NCBI GenBank assembly: GCA_016235155.1 | Contig: JACRLW010000053.1 | Location: 78,358-142,357 of the forward strand | DNA length: 64,000 bases | Origin: Planctomycetota bacterium | Lineage (GTDB): Bacteria; Planctomycetota; UBA1135; UBA2386 | Reading direction: 5' to 3' | Shown here: positions 26,438 through 35,578 of the stretch, piece by piece | How the letters are laid out: every line of letters begins with the position of its first letter | Position numbering within the stretch: position 1 is the first letter of the stretch | The notes under the pieces: generated by a model | What the model saw: only the letters and a program-made list of their open reading frames with translations | The model's database searches: none | What the model was told of the DNA's origin: nothing | Translations under genes and position numbers: made by a program

Positions 26438-29005
26438 TCAGCGCAGGCGGCGGAAGCCGGAAGCCCGCACGCGGCTGATCTGCTGCATCGGCTCGAGCGC
26501 GAAGTCGAGTCCTTGCAGATTCGTCGCGTCCGACGCGACGTCGACCAGCGCGGGCGAGTCGGAGTTGGGCCAGATCCCGAACAACTCGCCGTCATCGCCG
26601 ATGAGGCCGTCGTTGTCGCGGTCGGTGCCGGCGACGAGCAGGTAGCTCCCGACGGCGATCAGCGACTGCGACGACGACTGCATGGTGAACGCGAAGCTCT
26701 GTGCCGCCGCGGTCTGGGTCTGGAAGACCGTGTCGAGCGTGTCGAAGTCGACGAGCAGCACGTAGACCGTGTCGGTGTTCGACGCCGTGCCGACCGACAT
26801 CGACACCGTCACGCGCTTGCCCGTCGCGTTGGTCGACGCGACGTCGAGGAAGGCGTGGTACTCGCCCGCGGGCAACGAGCCGCGCGTCGCGACGAGGTCG
26901 ACGCGATCGTGGGTGATCGGACCGCCGCCCGCCGCCGCGACGAAGGTCGCCGCGAGCCAACCGGTCGGCTCACCGGCCGCGTAGCCGATCGCGCTCGTGC
27001 CGACCGAGACCGCGAGCGTGCCCGTGCCGTCGTTGAACAAGCCGACCTGCGTGGCACTCGTCGTCGCGCCGAGGTTCACGCCGCTGGGGCTCGCGCGGAG
27101 CAGGGGTCCGATCGGAAACGAGTTCGCGGCATCGCGGAGCGCCGCGACCGGATCGATGAGACCGAAGCCGAAGGTGTTGTCGCGGCCGGCCGCGCCGAGG
27201 TCCTTCGCGTTGGTCGTGATCAGGGCTTCGAGCTGCGCCGGCGTGAACGTGCCGTCGATCGCGAGCAACAACGACGCGAGCCCCGCGACGTGCGGGCACG
27301 CCATCGACGTGCCGTTCTCGAACACGAAGATCGGGTTGCGGTTCACGTCGACGGAGCACGACAGCACGCCGTCGGGGTAGTTGTCCCCGTTCTGGTCGAC
27401 GCTCATGTCGCCGCCCGGCGCGACGACGTCCACCGTCGGCCCGGTGTTGGAGTACGGCGCGAGCTGTTCGTCGAAGCGCACGGCGCCGACCGAGAGGTTG
27501 CTGGGATACGAAGCGGGGTACCCGGGCGTGCTGGTCGCGTCGTTGCCCGCCGCGCAGACGACGAACAAGCCGGCGTTGCGCGCATCGGCGTAGACCTGCT
27601 GCTCCACCGAACTGCTCGACGGCCCGCCGAGGCTCATGTTCAAGACGTCGGCGCGGCCGCGCGGTACCGCGGGTGCTTGCGGTGTCGTGCCCGATGCGTT
27701 GGGCAGACCCGCCGCGTACTTCACCGCCTCCATGATGTCGGCGGAGGTCCCGCCGCCTTGCCCCAGCGCGCGCAGCGCCATCAGCTTGCAGTTCCAATCC
27801 ATGCCGGCGACGCCGCTGCCGTTGTTGCTGCGCGCGCCGATGGTCCCCGCGACGTGCGTGCCGTGCCAACTGCTGTTCGGCGGTTGCGCGAGATCGCCGG
27901 CATCTTCGGGATCGTTGTCGATGCCGTTGCCGTCGCGCGCGCGCGTCGCCGAGCTGATGAAGTCGAAACCCTGCACGAGCCGTCCCGAGAACTCGGGATG
28001 CGAACTGACGATGCCGGTGTCGATGATCGCGACGACGACGGACGAACTGCCGGTCGTCTCGTTCCAGGCCTGATCCATGCGGAGCTGCGCGTAGTGCCAC
28101 TGCAGGCGGTAGTGCGGATCGTTCGGCTCGAGCGATGCGGCGGCGAAGCGCAGCCAGTTCGGACTCGCGGCGCGCACGCCGGGCCGAGCCTCGGCACGCA
28201 GCGCGGCGAGGCAGGTCTCCATCTCGAGGCTCCACTCGAGCGGTGCACCGCTCGTCACGCTCTGCAGCGCCGCGGATCCGACGACGCGGTGCACGCTGAT
28301 CTCGCTCGCTCCGCACGGTGAGACCGGCTCGGACTCGAGACCCGCGGCCGCGAACTCGACGGGATCGATGGCCACGGCCGCGATGCGGCGCATCACGACG
28401 ACCTCACCGCTTGCCATCGGGTGTTGGGCTCCGAGCCATGCGGCTTGCGCGGCATCGCGCCGTTCGCGCGTGTTCGCGGGCACCGGCACTTCGATCGCGG
28501 CGCCGTCGATCGCGCCGGCATCCGTGGCGAGAGCGTCGATCGACCATCGCGCCGCCGTCGGGCCGCCCGCGACGCAGAGATCGAGTTCCATCGCCTCACC
28601 GACCGCGAGCACGCAGGTCGCCCCCGGAGCGAGCCGCGCCGCGAGACGTCCGGTCGCGGTCTCGAGCAGGAACAGCGCCGAGCCGTCCCCCGCGTCGAAC
28701 GCGATACGCAACCAACTTGGCGCGAGCGTGACGCGTCGTACGTCGCGCGGATCGTCGCCGCCGACCACGCCCTCGAGGTGACGCAGTGCGACCAGGGCAC
28801 CGGCGTCTACGGCATGGGCGCGATCGTCGTCGCCGCGCTCGTCCAGGACCTGCCACCCGCCGCTGCCGCTCTGCGGGATCGTGAGCGTGCCCGACAGCCG
28901 CGGGCCCGACGGTCCGCCGCCGCCGCCGCCACCTCCGCAGCCGGCGAGGACGACGCAGGACAACGTCGCGGCGAGGAACGAAGCGAAGGGCAGTGTGGGG
29001 CGCAT
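26438..29005 (-). CDS. Subtilisin-like (S8) serine protease, lipoprotein
   Basis: 855 residues. The signal peptide ends in the lipobox LAGC (Cys23), followed by an unusual Gly run. Residues about 35-300 form a propeptide-like region of beta strands. The S8 domain has the full triad: Asp329 (VVVAIIDTGIVSSHPEF), His381 (SSWHGTHVAGTIGA) and Ser567 (NGTSMACPHVAGLASLL), with the oxyanion Asn in the CAAGND region (about 488). The last ~240 residues (FPIGPLLRASPSGVNLG, then TNATGKRVTVSMSVG) are beta-sandwich domains that may anchor or display the enzyme. It is probably a periplasmic or surface endopeptidase that matures by propeptide removal. ATG 29005 is chosen because it gives the lipobox; the frame is open to 29197. 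RsmB follows directly. Confidence 0.9.
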   Translation of the reverse strand: MRPTLPFASFLAATLSCVVLAGCGGGGGGGGPSGPRLSGTLTIPQSGSGGWQVLDERGDDDRAHAVDAGALVALRHLEGVVGGDDPRDVRRVTLAPSWLRIAFDAGDGSALFLLETATGRLAARLAPGATCVLAVGEAMELDLCVAGGPTAARWSIDALATDAGAIDGAAIEVPVPANTRERRDAAQAAWLGAQHPMASGEVVVMRRIAAVAIDPVEFAAAGLESEPVSPCGASEISVHRVVGSAALQSVTSGAPLEWSLEMETCLAALRAEARPGVRAASPNWLRFAAASLEPNDPHYRLQWHYAQLRMDQAWNETTGSSSVVVAIIDTGIVSSHPEFSGRLVQGFDFISSATRARDGNGIDNDPEDAGDLAQPPNSSWHGTHVAGTIGARSNNGSGVAGMDWNCKLMALRALGQGGGTSADIMEAVKYAAGLPNASGTTPQAPAVPRGRADVLNMSLGGPSSSSVEQQVYADARNAGLFVVCAAGNDATSTPGYPASYPSNLSVGAVRFDEQLAPYSNTGPTVDVVAPGGDMSVDQNGDNYPDGVLSCSVDVNRNPIFVFENGTSMACPHVAGLASLLLAIDGTFTPAQLEALITTNAKDLGAAGRDNTFGFGLIDPVAALRDAANSFPIGPLLRASPSGVNLGATTSATQVGLFNDGTGTLAVSVGTSAIGYAAGEPTGWLAATFVAAAGGGPITHDRVDLVATRGSLPAGEYHAFLDVASTNATGKRVTVSMSVGTASNTDTVYVLLVDFDTLDTVFQTQTAAAQSFAFTMQSSSQSLIAVGSYLLVAGTDRDNDGLIGDDGELFGIWPNSDSPALVDVASDATNLQGLDFALEPMQQISRVRASGFRRLR

Positions 29006-29108
29006 GGTCGAGTTCCCGTCGGGAGCGACGCGGCATTCAAGCGCGCGCGTCCCGAGTCGTCGACCGCCGCCTTGCCGCGGCACCTTCGCTCGCGCACGCT
29101 TCGCGGGC

Positions 29109-29513
29109 ATGAAGCGTCCGATCAACCCCGGCGAACTCTGCAAGCCGAGCGGCTTCCAGCACGGCTGGCTCGTCGAGAGCGGCGGCGGCGCGCGCACGCT
29201 CTATCTCGCCGGTCAATGCGACTACGACCAGGCGGGCGCCGTGCGTCGTCGCGGCGACCTCGCCGGCCAGGTCCGCGGCGCGATGGAGAACATCGGCTTC
29301 GTCCTGCGCGACGCCGGCATGGCCTTCGACGACGTCGTGCAGCTCAATCTCTACGTGCGCAGTCGCGACGACTACGTCACCGCGCGCCGCGAGATCGGCG
29401 CCGCCTGGAAGCAGATCTGCGGTCGCCACTACCCGGCGATGGCGCTGTTCATGGTGATGTCGCTGCTCGATCCCGACGCGTTGGTCGAGATCCAGGGCAT
29501 CGCGGCCCAGTGA
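29109..29513 (+). CDS. RidA/YjgF family protein (enamine/imine deaminase type)
   Basis: 134 residues, the normal length for the RidA superfamily. It has TLYLAGQCDYDQAGAVRRRG near the N-terminus, QVRGAMENIGFVLRDAG in the first helix, and DDVVQLNLYVRSRDDY. RidA proteins hydrolyse reactive 2-aminoacrylate-type enamines formed by PLP enzymes. The canonical catalytic Arg (about position 105 in RidA) is not obvious near the C-terminus (YPAMALFMVMSLLDPDALVE), so it may belong to a YjgF subgroup with another role. Start ATG 29109 is chosen because homology begins there; the frame is open further upstream in low-complexity sequence. Divergent from the S8 protease and convergent with the SGNH gene (4 bp apart). 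Confidence 0.8.
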   Translation: MKRPINPGELCKPSGFQHGWLVESGGGARTLYLAGQCDYDQAGAVRRRGDLAGQVRGAMENIGFVLRDAGMAFDDVVQLNLYVRSRDDYVTARREIGAAWKQICGRHYPAMALFMVMSLLDPDALVEIQGIAAQ

Positions 29514-29517
29514 ACCG

Positions 29518-31203
29518 TCACGGCCGCAGGCCGATCGCCGTCGCGCTGAGGACGCCGCGTGAGCGATCCGAGGGATCGACGATCAGCGCCTGGACCAGCC
29601 ACTGCTCCGGCACGTTCGCCGTCGCCGCAGGATCCAGATCGTGTCGGATCTCGAAGCGGCCGTCCGCGCGGACCGTCGCTTCGAGTCGCGGCAGGTCGAG
29701 CAGGTCCAGGCGCAGCGGCATCCATGCGCGATCGGCGAGCTGCAGCGGTCGATCGTGCGCCAGCTCGAAGTGACCGTAGCGGGTCGGCAGCGGCGCCGAC
29801 GTGCGCACGGCGCCGAGCCATGCGAACACGCGCCACCCCGGGACGCCTCGACCCTCGACCACAAGGCACGCGCCACCGGCCCGGGGCTCGAGATGCGTGA
29901 CGAGTTCGGGTCCCGCGATGGTCACCCGTCCCGCGACAAGGCGGCCGAAGTCGCCGAGGACCACCAACTCGTGTTCGCCCGGCGCCGTGCACGCCGGGAT
30001 CGCGATCGTCGCGCGGTCGTGTGATCGGGCCGCGACGTCGACCTCGACGGAATCCAACCGGGCGCGGTCGATCCGTTCGAGTCCCCGACCCACCAGCGCG
30101 ACTTCGCCCCCGGCGAGCGACGGGATGCGCATCGGGAACACCGAGGCGACGACCGGGACCTCGTCCTCACCGTCTGCGGCGCCGCGCCCACCGATCCGTT
30201 CGCGCGCGATCGCGAGCACCCGGGCCGCGATGAGCGAATGGCCGTGCGGCGTCGGGTGGACGCCGTCCGCGAAGCAGTGCGTGCGATCCCCGGGCGGCAC
30301 GGGCTCGACGCGCGCGAGGGCATCGTCCTCCTCGTCGAACGTCGCCCGCGCATCGATCACGCGGGCGCCGGCGCTCGCGGCGAGTTGGACCAGGGCGTCG
30401 CGGTACTCGTCGCCGATCGGGTACTTCGCGCGCATCCCTCGCTCGATCGGCGGGATGACCACGCAGATCGCCCCGCCGAGTCGCGTCACCGCGTCGAACA
30501 TGGCGAGCAGGTTCTCGCGGAACTCGAACGGCGACACGCGTCGTCCGTCGGGCGCCTCGCCGCGTTCGAACGCCGCGACGTAGCTCGCGCGATCCGCGCG
30601 CGCATGTCCTTCGATCAGCCGACCGAGTCGCGAGCCGCCGTGATCTCGGCGCTGAGTCCGTTCGCGGTCGGAGGTTCCGATCGCGGGGACGTAGTCGTTC
30701 CAGGCGCCGACGTAGAACACGGTCAGGTCCGGCGCGAAGCGCGTCGCCTCGCGCTCGAGCAGTCGCCGGTCCTGCCACGTCGACCAACCCGGCAGCGCGG
30801 CGACGATCGCCGCGACGCGACGCCGCGGCGTTTCGTCCTGGAGCGAGCGTTCGAGCACGCGCGGCCACGACTCCTCCTCGCGCACGCCGATCCCGAACGT
30901 CGAGGAGTCGCCGACACACAGCACGCGGAAGTCGCCGGCAGACTTCGCGCCGCGAGGGAGCGCACCGCGGAGACCGAGCTCGTTCACGCGCAGACCGGTT
31001 GCGCCGGCGCGGAGCCGCCAGAACAGCTCGTCGTCCGTCTCGAAGACGTCGGCCAACCCGAGTTCCGGCCCGAGGAACTCGAGTTCCGCCGCATCGGCCG
31101 GGATTCCCAGTCCGAGCAGCACGATCTCCGCCGCGCCGAGCGCAGCGACGAACCCGCCCAGTGCGAGCACCGCGCGTTTCACGGATCGGGAGAGCGACGA
31201 CAT
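29518..31203 (-). CDS. SGNH/GDSL hydrolase with C-terminal beta domains, membrane-anchored
   Basis: 561 residues. An N-terminal hydrophobic segment (about 10-33, AVLALGGFVAALGAAEIVLL) acts as signal anchor. The segment LFWRLRAGATGLRVNELGLR comes before the catalytic domain, as in many planctomycete SGNH proteins. The nucleophile is Ser100 in VLCVGDSSTFGIG, and the Asp/His pair is Asp313/His316 in FADGVHPTPHGH. An Asn in the WND motif (YVGAWNDY, about 169) fits block III. After the hydrolase (about 345 on) there are beta domains, one IPT-like (VALVGRGLERIDRARLDSVE). SGNH enzymes are esterases, lipases or acetyl-esterases of polysaccharides; the substrate is unknown. The stop is 4 bp from the RidA stop, so no terminator fits between them. 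Confidence 0.8.
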   Translation of the reverse strand: MSSLSRSVKRAVLALGGFVAALGAAEIVLLGLGIPADAAELEFLGPELGLADVFETDDELFWRLRAGATGLRVNELGLRGALPRGAKSAGDFRVLCVGDSSTFGIGVREEESWPRVLERSLQDETPRRRVAAIVAALPGWSTWQDRRLLEREATRFAPDLTVFYVGAWNDYVPAIGTSDRERTQRRDHGGSRLGRLIEGHARADRASYVAAFERGEAPDGRRVSPFEFRENLLAMFDAVTRLGGAICVVIPPIERGMRAKYPIGDEYRDALVQLAASAGARVIDARATFDEEDDALARVEPVPPGDRTHCFADGVHPTPHGHSLIAARVLAIARERIGGRGAADGEDEVPVVASVFPMRIPSLAGGEVALVGRGLERIDRARLDSVEVDVAARSHDRATIAIPACTAPGEHELVVLGDFGRLVAGRVTIAGPELVTHLEPRAGGACLVVEGRGVPGWRVFAWLGAVRTSAPLPTRYGHFELAHDRPLQLADRAWMPLRLDLLDLPRLEATVRADGRFEIRHDLDPAATANVPEQWLVQALIVDPSDRSRGVLSATAIGLRP

Positions 31204-31328
31204 CGCCGGATGGCTGGCTCCCTGCCGCGCTACGGCGAGCTTCCTAACGCTTCTTGTGTGAGTGCGTCAATCGCGTGCGTCGGACGTGTACCCGAACCCC
31301 CGATGCCATGCCGAGGCAGGACTGGGGT

Positions 31329-32759
31329 TCACCGCCGCGGCACGAGGTCGATCGCCCCGTCGAGCGCGGGCGCGAACGGCTCGAACTCCAGCGTGCGCAG
31401 CCAGCGCGTCTCGTCCGGCTTGCTCAGGTCGCCGAGCGGCAGATCGCCGATCCGGACCGTGACGCGCACCGACTCGCTCGCACGGATCGCGGCGAACGCA
31501 TCGCCGTCGATCGTCCAGGGTGCGCCCGTGCGCGCGTCGACTGCGCCGCCGTGGACGATCGCGCGCGCGACTTCGCGCCAGTCGCCGGACTCGCCGCGGA
31601 CGTCGACGCGGTACTCCGCCATCTCCCAGTTCGCGTCGCGCGGTTCCTCCATCCAGACCGAGAGCTGCCATTGCGCGCCGTCGCCCGCTCCGCGCGGCCG
31701 CAGCTTCGTGCGGAAGCGGCCCTGCTCGATGCGCGAGCGCGTCTCGAACGGACTGAGCGCCGGGTTGCGGATCCGCGCGCCCGCGATCACGAGGCCCTGA
31801 GCCGCATAGAGCGCGTGGTAGTCCCAGCCGACGACGAAGTAGCCGCGATCGCCCCACTCCGCGCCCCACGAGTTCTTCGCGAGGAAGCCGCGCTCGTCGT
31901 AGCCGCAGAGGATCACCGCGTGACCGCCGTACTCGTCGTCGGCCCCGAGCTTGCTCGTCACGAGCTCACCGCTCCGCACCGCGTCGACGAACGACTCGCC
32001 GCGTTGCGCGCAGTCGACCAACGCGTCGGCGTAGCTCTTCGCCTCCTCGCCGGCGCGCGCGAAGCGGAACATCATCCCGGGGTGGACGATCACCCGTTTG
32101 CCGTCGCCCGCGTGGTTGCCGTGTTCTCCGATCTTCGACCAGGTCGGTCCGTAGACCGCGTAGCCGACGGGGATCGCGACGTTGCCCGCGGCGAGCAGCG
32201 CCTTCAGGTGTTCGGCGTCGCGCACCGTCGCCGCGTCGAGCACCGTGCAGTCGCTCGCCGCGAAGCCGTACTTGCCGAAGCCGTCGCGCAGCGTCTCGAG
32301 GTCAGCCGGCGCCACGTGCGCGAGCTCGAGGTAGCGCTTCAGTTCGTCGGGCACCGAGTCGCCTGCGCGCTTCGGGTCGGGGTCGTAGGGGAGGAACGAC
32401 TCGCAGCAGGTCCCGATCAGCTCGAAGAGCGGCGCGTAGACGTCGAAGAGATCGCCCTCCCCGATCTTCGCCTCGACGCCGAGCGTCCTCGACCACTGCA
32501 CCACCTCCTTCTGGTGCAGCTTCACCGTCGCGTAGAGCAGTTGCTCGCTGAGGTCCCCCGGGATGCCGGGGAAGGTCTCGAGCGCCCCGCAGATCGCGAA
32601 CGCCGCGCAGGTCCCGCGATGCCCCTGGTTCTTCACCGGCGACTGCGCGTCTCGCCAGTCGATGGCAGGAGGTTCGCTCCGAGCAGCGGCCTCTTGACCG
32701 GACGCGGGACCGAGGAGCGTGAGAGCGGTGGTGAACGATGCAAGTGCGACGCGGGTCAT
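31329..32759 (-). CDS. Papain-like (C1) cysteine protease, secreted
   Basis: 476 residues with a signal peptide MTRVALASFTTALTLLGPASG. The C1 catalytic residues are all visible. Cys51 is in NQGHRGTCAAFAICGALE, which replaces the usual QG-CGSCW, so the Trp after the catalytic Cys region differs from papain. His280 is in GGHAVILCGYDE, and Asn296 is in KNSWGAEWGDRGYF. There is almost no propeptide: the mature domain starts directly after the signal, at IDWRDAQSPVKNQG. A C-terminal beta domain (about 330-476) holds PWTIDGDAFAAIRASESVRV. Bacterial C1 proteases of this kind are exported and may process surface proteins. ATG 32759 is chosen for the signal peptide; the frame is open upstream but unsupported. 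Divergent from the MoxR operon. Confidence 0.85.
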   Translation of the reverse strand: MTRVALASFTTALTLLGPASGQEAAARSEPPAIDWRDAQSPVKNQGHRGTCAAFAICGALETFPGIPGDLSEQLLYATVKLHQKEVVQWSRTLGVEAKIGEGDLFDVYAPLFELIGTCCESFLPYDPDPKRAGDSVPDELKRYLELAHVAPADLETLRDGFGKYGFAASDCTVLDAATVRDAEHLKALLAAGNVAIPVGYAVYGPTWSKIGEHGNHAGDGKRVIVHPGMMFRFARAGEEAKSYADALVDCAQRGESFVDAVRSGELVTSKLGADDEYGGHAVILCGYDERGFLAKNSWGAEWGDRGYFVVGWDYHALYAAQGLVIAGARIRNPALSPFETRSRIEQGRFRTKLRPRGAGDGAQWQLSVWMEEPRDANWEMAEYRVDVRGESGDWREVARAIVHGGAVDARTGAPWTIDGDAFAAIRASESVRVTVRIGDLPLGDLSKPDETRWLRTLEFEPFAPALDGAIDLVPRR

Positions 32760-32798
32760 GGAGTCATGATCACCGTGCCTGACTGCGCAATCGATGGG

Positions 32799-32804
32799 TA
32801 GACT
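32799..32804 (+). promoter_or_regulatory. Candidate -10 box of the MoxR/Bat operon
   Basis: TAGACT in the 120-bp divergent region between the papain-like protease and the MoxR gene, 75 bp before the ATG at 32880. TGCCTG about 17 bp upstream is a weak -35. Confidence 0.4.
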
Positions 32805-32879
32805 CCCGCGCCCGGCCGCGTCCGCTCCCCGACGCGCGCCGAGCACCTTGGCGCGCCGACCGCGAACCCGCAGCTCCGC

Positions 32880-33887
32880 ATGTCCGATCCGAAGCCAAGC
32901 ACAGGCTCGTCCCGTTTCCAGGAGACCGCCCACTTCCTCGAAGCCGTGCGCGAGCGCGTCGCGCGCGTGGTGGTGGGGCAGGACGTCGTCGTCGAGCGCA
33001 TCCTGATCGCGCTGCTGACCTCGGGGCACTTGCTGCTGCAAGGGGTGCCCGGTCTGGCGAAGACGCTGCTTGTCGCGGCGATCAGCAAGACGATCCACCT
33101 CGCGTTCGCGCGCGTGCAGTTCACGATCGACCTGTTGCCGTCAGACATCCTCGGCTCGGAGATCCTCGACCAGCGGACCAGCGAGTTCCGGACGCACAAG
33201 GGTCCGGTCTTCACCAATCTCCTGCTCGCCGACGAGATCAACCGCGCCGCGCCCAAGGTGCAAAGTGCCCTGCTCGAAGCGATGCAGGAGCGCAAGGTCA
33301 CGATCGGCAACACGACCTACAAGCTGCCGGCGCCGTTTCTCGTCATCGCGACGCAGAACCCGGTCGAGCAGTCGGGCACCTTCGAACTGCCCGAGGCGCA
33401 GCTCGACCGCTTCATGCTGCTCCACCGGCTCGAGTATCTGAAGCCGGAGGAGGAGAAGGAGGTGCTGCGGCGCAACGCGGCGCTCGGCATCAAGCGCGAC
33501 GGCGGCGGCGCGGTGGCGCGCACCGAGTTCGACGTCATCGACGACGAGCCGGTCGGCAACATCGAGGACCTCGCCCAGGCGATGGAACGCGTGCAGGACG
33601 TCTTCGTGAGCGAGACCTTCCTCGATCACGTCGTCGAGATCGTGAACCGCACGCGGCGGCATCCCGCGCTCGATCTCGGCTGCAGCCCGCGCGCGGGGAT
33701 CGCCTTGCTCAAGGCGTCGCGTGCGCGGGCATTGATCCACGGCCGCAACCACGTCGTGCCCGAGGACCTCTACGCGTTGGCCGAAGACGTCATGCTGCAC
33801 CGCATGCGGCCCACCTACGAAGCGCTCGCCGAAGGCCAGACGACGGCGGGCGTGCTCGAAGAGATCCTCGGCGAGGTGCACGCGTAG
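32880..33887 (+). CDS. MoxR-type AAA+ ATPase
   Basis: 335 residues, the family's normal size. Walker A is GVPGLAKT (55-62) and Walker B is LLLADE (114-119), followed by INRAAPKVQSALLEAMQE and sensor 1 in ATQNPVEQSGTFELPEAQLDR; all are MoxR signatures. MoxR ATPases are chaperone-like and act with vWA-domain proteins to assemble or insert protein complexes or metal cofactors. It is the first gene of a row of six on one strand: MoxR, DUF58, BatD-like, vWA, vWA and TPR, most with 4-bp overlaps. That layout is the Bat aerotolerance operon type. Cytoplasmic. Confidence 0.95.
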   Translation: MSDPKPSTGSSRFQETAHFLEAVRERVARVVVGQDVVVERILIALLTSGHLLLQGVPGLAKTLLVAAISKTIHLAFARVQFTIDLLPSDILGSEILDQRTSEFRTHKGPVFTNLLLADEINRAAPKVQSALLEAMQERKVTIGNTTYKLPAPFLVIATQNPVEQSGTFELPEAQLDRFMLLHRLEYLKPEEEKEVLRRNAALGIKRDGGGAVARTEFDVIDDEPVGNIEDLAQAMERVQDVFVSETFLDHVVEIVNRTRRHPALDLGCSPRAGIALLKASRARALIHGRNHVVPEDLYALAEDVMLHRMRPTYEALAEGQTTAGVLEEILGEVHA

Positions 33888-33896
33888 GCGCGCGCC

Positions 33897-34757
33897 ATGG
33901 AGGGACGGCTCGACGCTCTCGAACCGCTCGACGCCCGGCAGTTCGTCATCGCCGTGCGCCGTCTCGCCGATTCGTTGAACTACGGCACCGACCACTCGCG
34001 CTTCCTCGGCAGCGGGATCGAGTACGTCCAGTCGCGCGGCTACCAGTACGGCGATCCGGTGCGCTCGATCGATTGGCGCATCACCGCGCGCACCGGTCGC
34101 GTGCACGTGAAGGAGTACGACACACCCAAGACGATCCCGTGCTGGCTGCTGATCGACACGTCGGCGTCGATGACGATCGGATCGGCACCGCGCACCAAGT
34201 ACGCGATCGCGCTGCAACTCGCCGGCGGGATCGCGCTCGCCTGCCTCGACCGCGTCAGTCCGGTCGGCGTGCTCGCGGTCGGCGGCCGCGAGTTCCGCGT
34301 CGACCCGACCTTGTCCAAGCCGCGCATCTTCCAGTGGCTGCTGCAACTGCGGCACTTCCGCTACGACGAGCCGACGACGCTCGGCCGTCGCATCCAGGAG
34401 CTCGTGCCGACGCTCAGGAACCGTGCACTCGTGATCGTGCTGAGCGATCTGCACGACGCCGACGCACTGCCGCGCATCGAACTGCTCGCGCAAGTCCACG
34501 ACTGCGTGGTGCTCCAACTGCGCGACCCGGCGGAGGACGGCTTGCGCGGCGCGGGGCTCGTGCGCGCGCGTGAGCCCGAGACCGGCCGCCGCTTCGCGAC
34601 GACCGGCCGCAAGAGCTGGACGGATCAGGCGACGGTGACCGCGCGCCTGCGCCGTGCCGGCGTCGATCACCTCGTCGTCCCGGTCGAGAAGCCCTTCCTG
34701 CACCGCGTGCGCGACTTCCTCGAATCACGCGGCGTGCTGTCGCGGGGGGCTCGATGA
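33897..34757 (+). CDS. DUF58 (vWA-like) protein
   Basis: 286 residues. It carries the DUF58 core: RGYQYGDPVRSIDWRITAR (47-65), then the vWA-like beta strand WLLIDTSASM, in which Asp87, Ser89 and Ser91 form a MIDAS-type metal site. This is the standard second gene after MoxR and is thought to be its vWA-type partner. It starts 9 bp after the MoxR stop and overlaps the next gene by four bases. No membrane segment is visible. Confidence 0.9.
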   Translation: MEGRLDALEPLDARQFVIAVRRLADSLNYGTDHSRFLGSGIEYVQSRGYQYGDPVRSIDWRITARTGRVHVKEYDTPKTIPCWLLIDTSASMTIGSAPRTKYAIALQLAGGIALACLDRVSPVGVLAVGGREFRVDPTLSKPRIFQWLLQLRHFRYDEPTTLGRRIQELVPTLRNRALVIVLSDLHDADALPRIELLAQVHDCVVLQLRDPAEDGLRGAGLVRAREPETGRRFATTGRKSWTDQATVTARLRRAGVDHLVVPVEKPFLHRVRDFLESRGVLSRGAR

Positions 34758-35578
34758 GGCGTCTTGCGATCGCGCTGGGGATGGCGGCCTTGCTCGCCGC
34801 GCCGGTGAATGCCCAGAAGCGCGACGAACGCGAGGCCAACGTCGGCATGCGTGCGCGCATCGAGCAGCTCGTGTTGCCCGGTCCCGAGCTGATCGCGAAG
34901 CCCGTCGACGATCCCAAGGCGCCGATCCTCTTGCGCGTCGTCGCGACTTGGCCCCACGGCGACGCCTTCCGCTACGACCTCGAGTACACCGGCTTCGTCG
35001 CCGGACGCCACGACCTGCGCGAGTGGTTCGTGCGCGCCGACGGTTCACCCGCGGAAGGACTGCCGGAGATCCAGGTCAAGATCACTTCGGTGCTGACTCC
35101 GCTGTCGATCCGTCCGCACGAGCTCGAACCCGTCGAACCGCCCGCGGTCGGTGGCTACCGCAGCTTGCTCGTCGCGGCGGGCATCGCGTGGTTGATCGGG
35201 TTGGGCGCGCTCCTGTTCTTCCGTCGCCGTCGCGCCGCGGCGATCGCGGACGCGACCGTGCCGCCGCCGACGCTCGCCGACCGCCTGCGGCCGATGGTCG
35301 AGGCCGCTCTGCACGGCCGACTCGACGACGCGCGCCGCGCGGAGCTCGAGCGACTCCTGCTCGCGCACTGGCGCGAGCGGCTCGCGCTGCGCGAGATGCG
35401 CCCGGCCCAGGCGATCGCGACGCTGCGCGAGCATGACGAAGCCGGCGCCCTCCTGCGCCAGCTCGAGCAGTGGCTGCACGCGCCGCCGTCCGACGCCGCG
35501 CGCGCCGACGTCGACGTTCAACGCCTGCTCGCGCCGTACCGCGACGTCCACGATCCGCTCGACGGTGCCTCGCGTTGA
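34754..35578 (+). CDS. BatD-like membrane protein (signal peptide, one TM, cytoplasmic tail)
   Basis: 274 residues. A signal peptide (MRRLAIALGMAALLAAPVNA) leads into a periplasmic beta domain of about 110 residues. A transmembrane helix follows at about 137-156 (SLLVAAGIAWLIGLGALLFF), with Arg-rich RRRR right after it. The remaining tail of about 115 residues is helical and cytoplasmic (ARRAELERLLLAHWRERLAL). The position between DUF58 and the vWA genes, and this topology, are what BatD-type proteins show. Sequence identity to a known BatD cannot be judged by eye. Coupled on both sides: ATGA overlap with DUF58 and TTGA overlap with the vWA gene. Confidence 0.65.
   Translation: MRRLAIALGMAALLAAPVNAQKRDEREANVGMRARIEQLVLPGPELIAKPVDDPKAPILLRVVATWPHGDAFRYDLEYTGFVAGRHDLREWFVRADGSPAEGLPEIQVKITSVLTPLSIRPHELEPVEPPAVGGYRSLLVAAGIAWLIGLGALLFFRRRRAAAIADATVPPPTLADRLRPMVEAALHGRLDDARRAELERLLLAHWRERLALREMRPAQAIATLREHDEAGALLRQLEQWLHAPPSDAARADVDVQRLLAPYRDVHDPLDGASR

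Noticed and set aside
29109-29513. Operon link between RidA and the PLP enzymes
   Set aside because: RidA proteins protect PLP enzymes, but this gene is 6.4 kb from the kynureninase-like gene, on the opposite side of rsmB and the protease, and is not co-directional with a PLP gene nearby.
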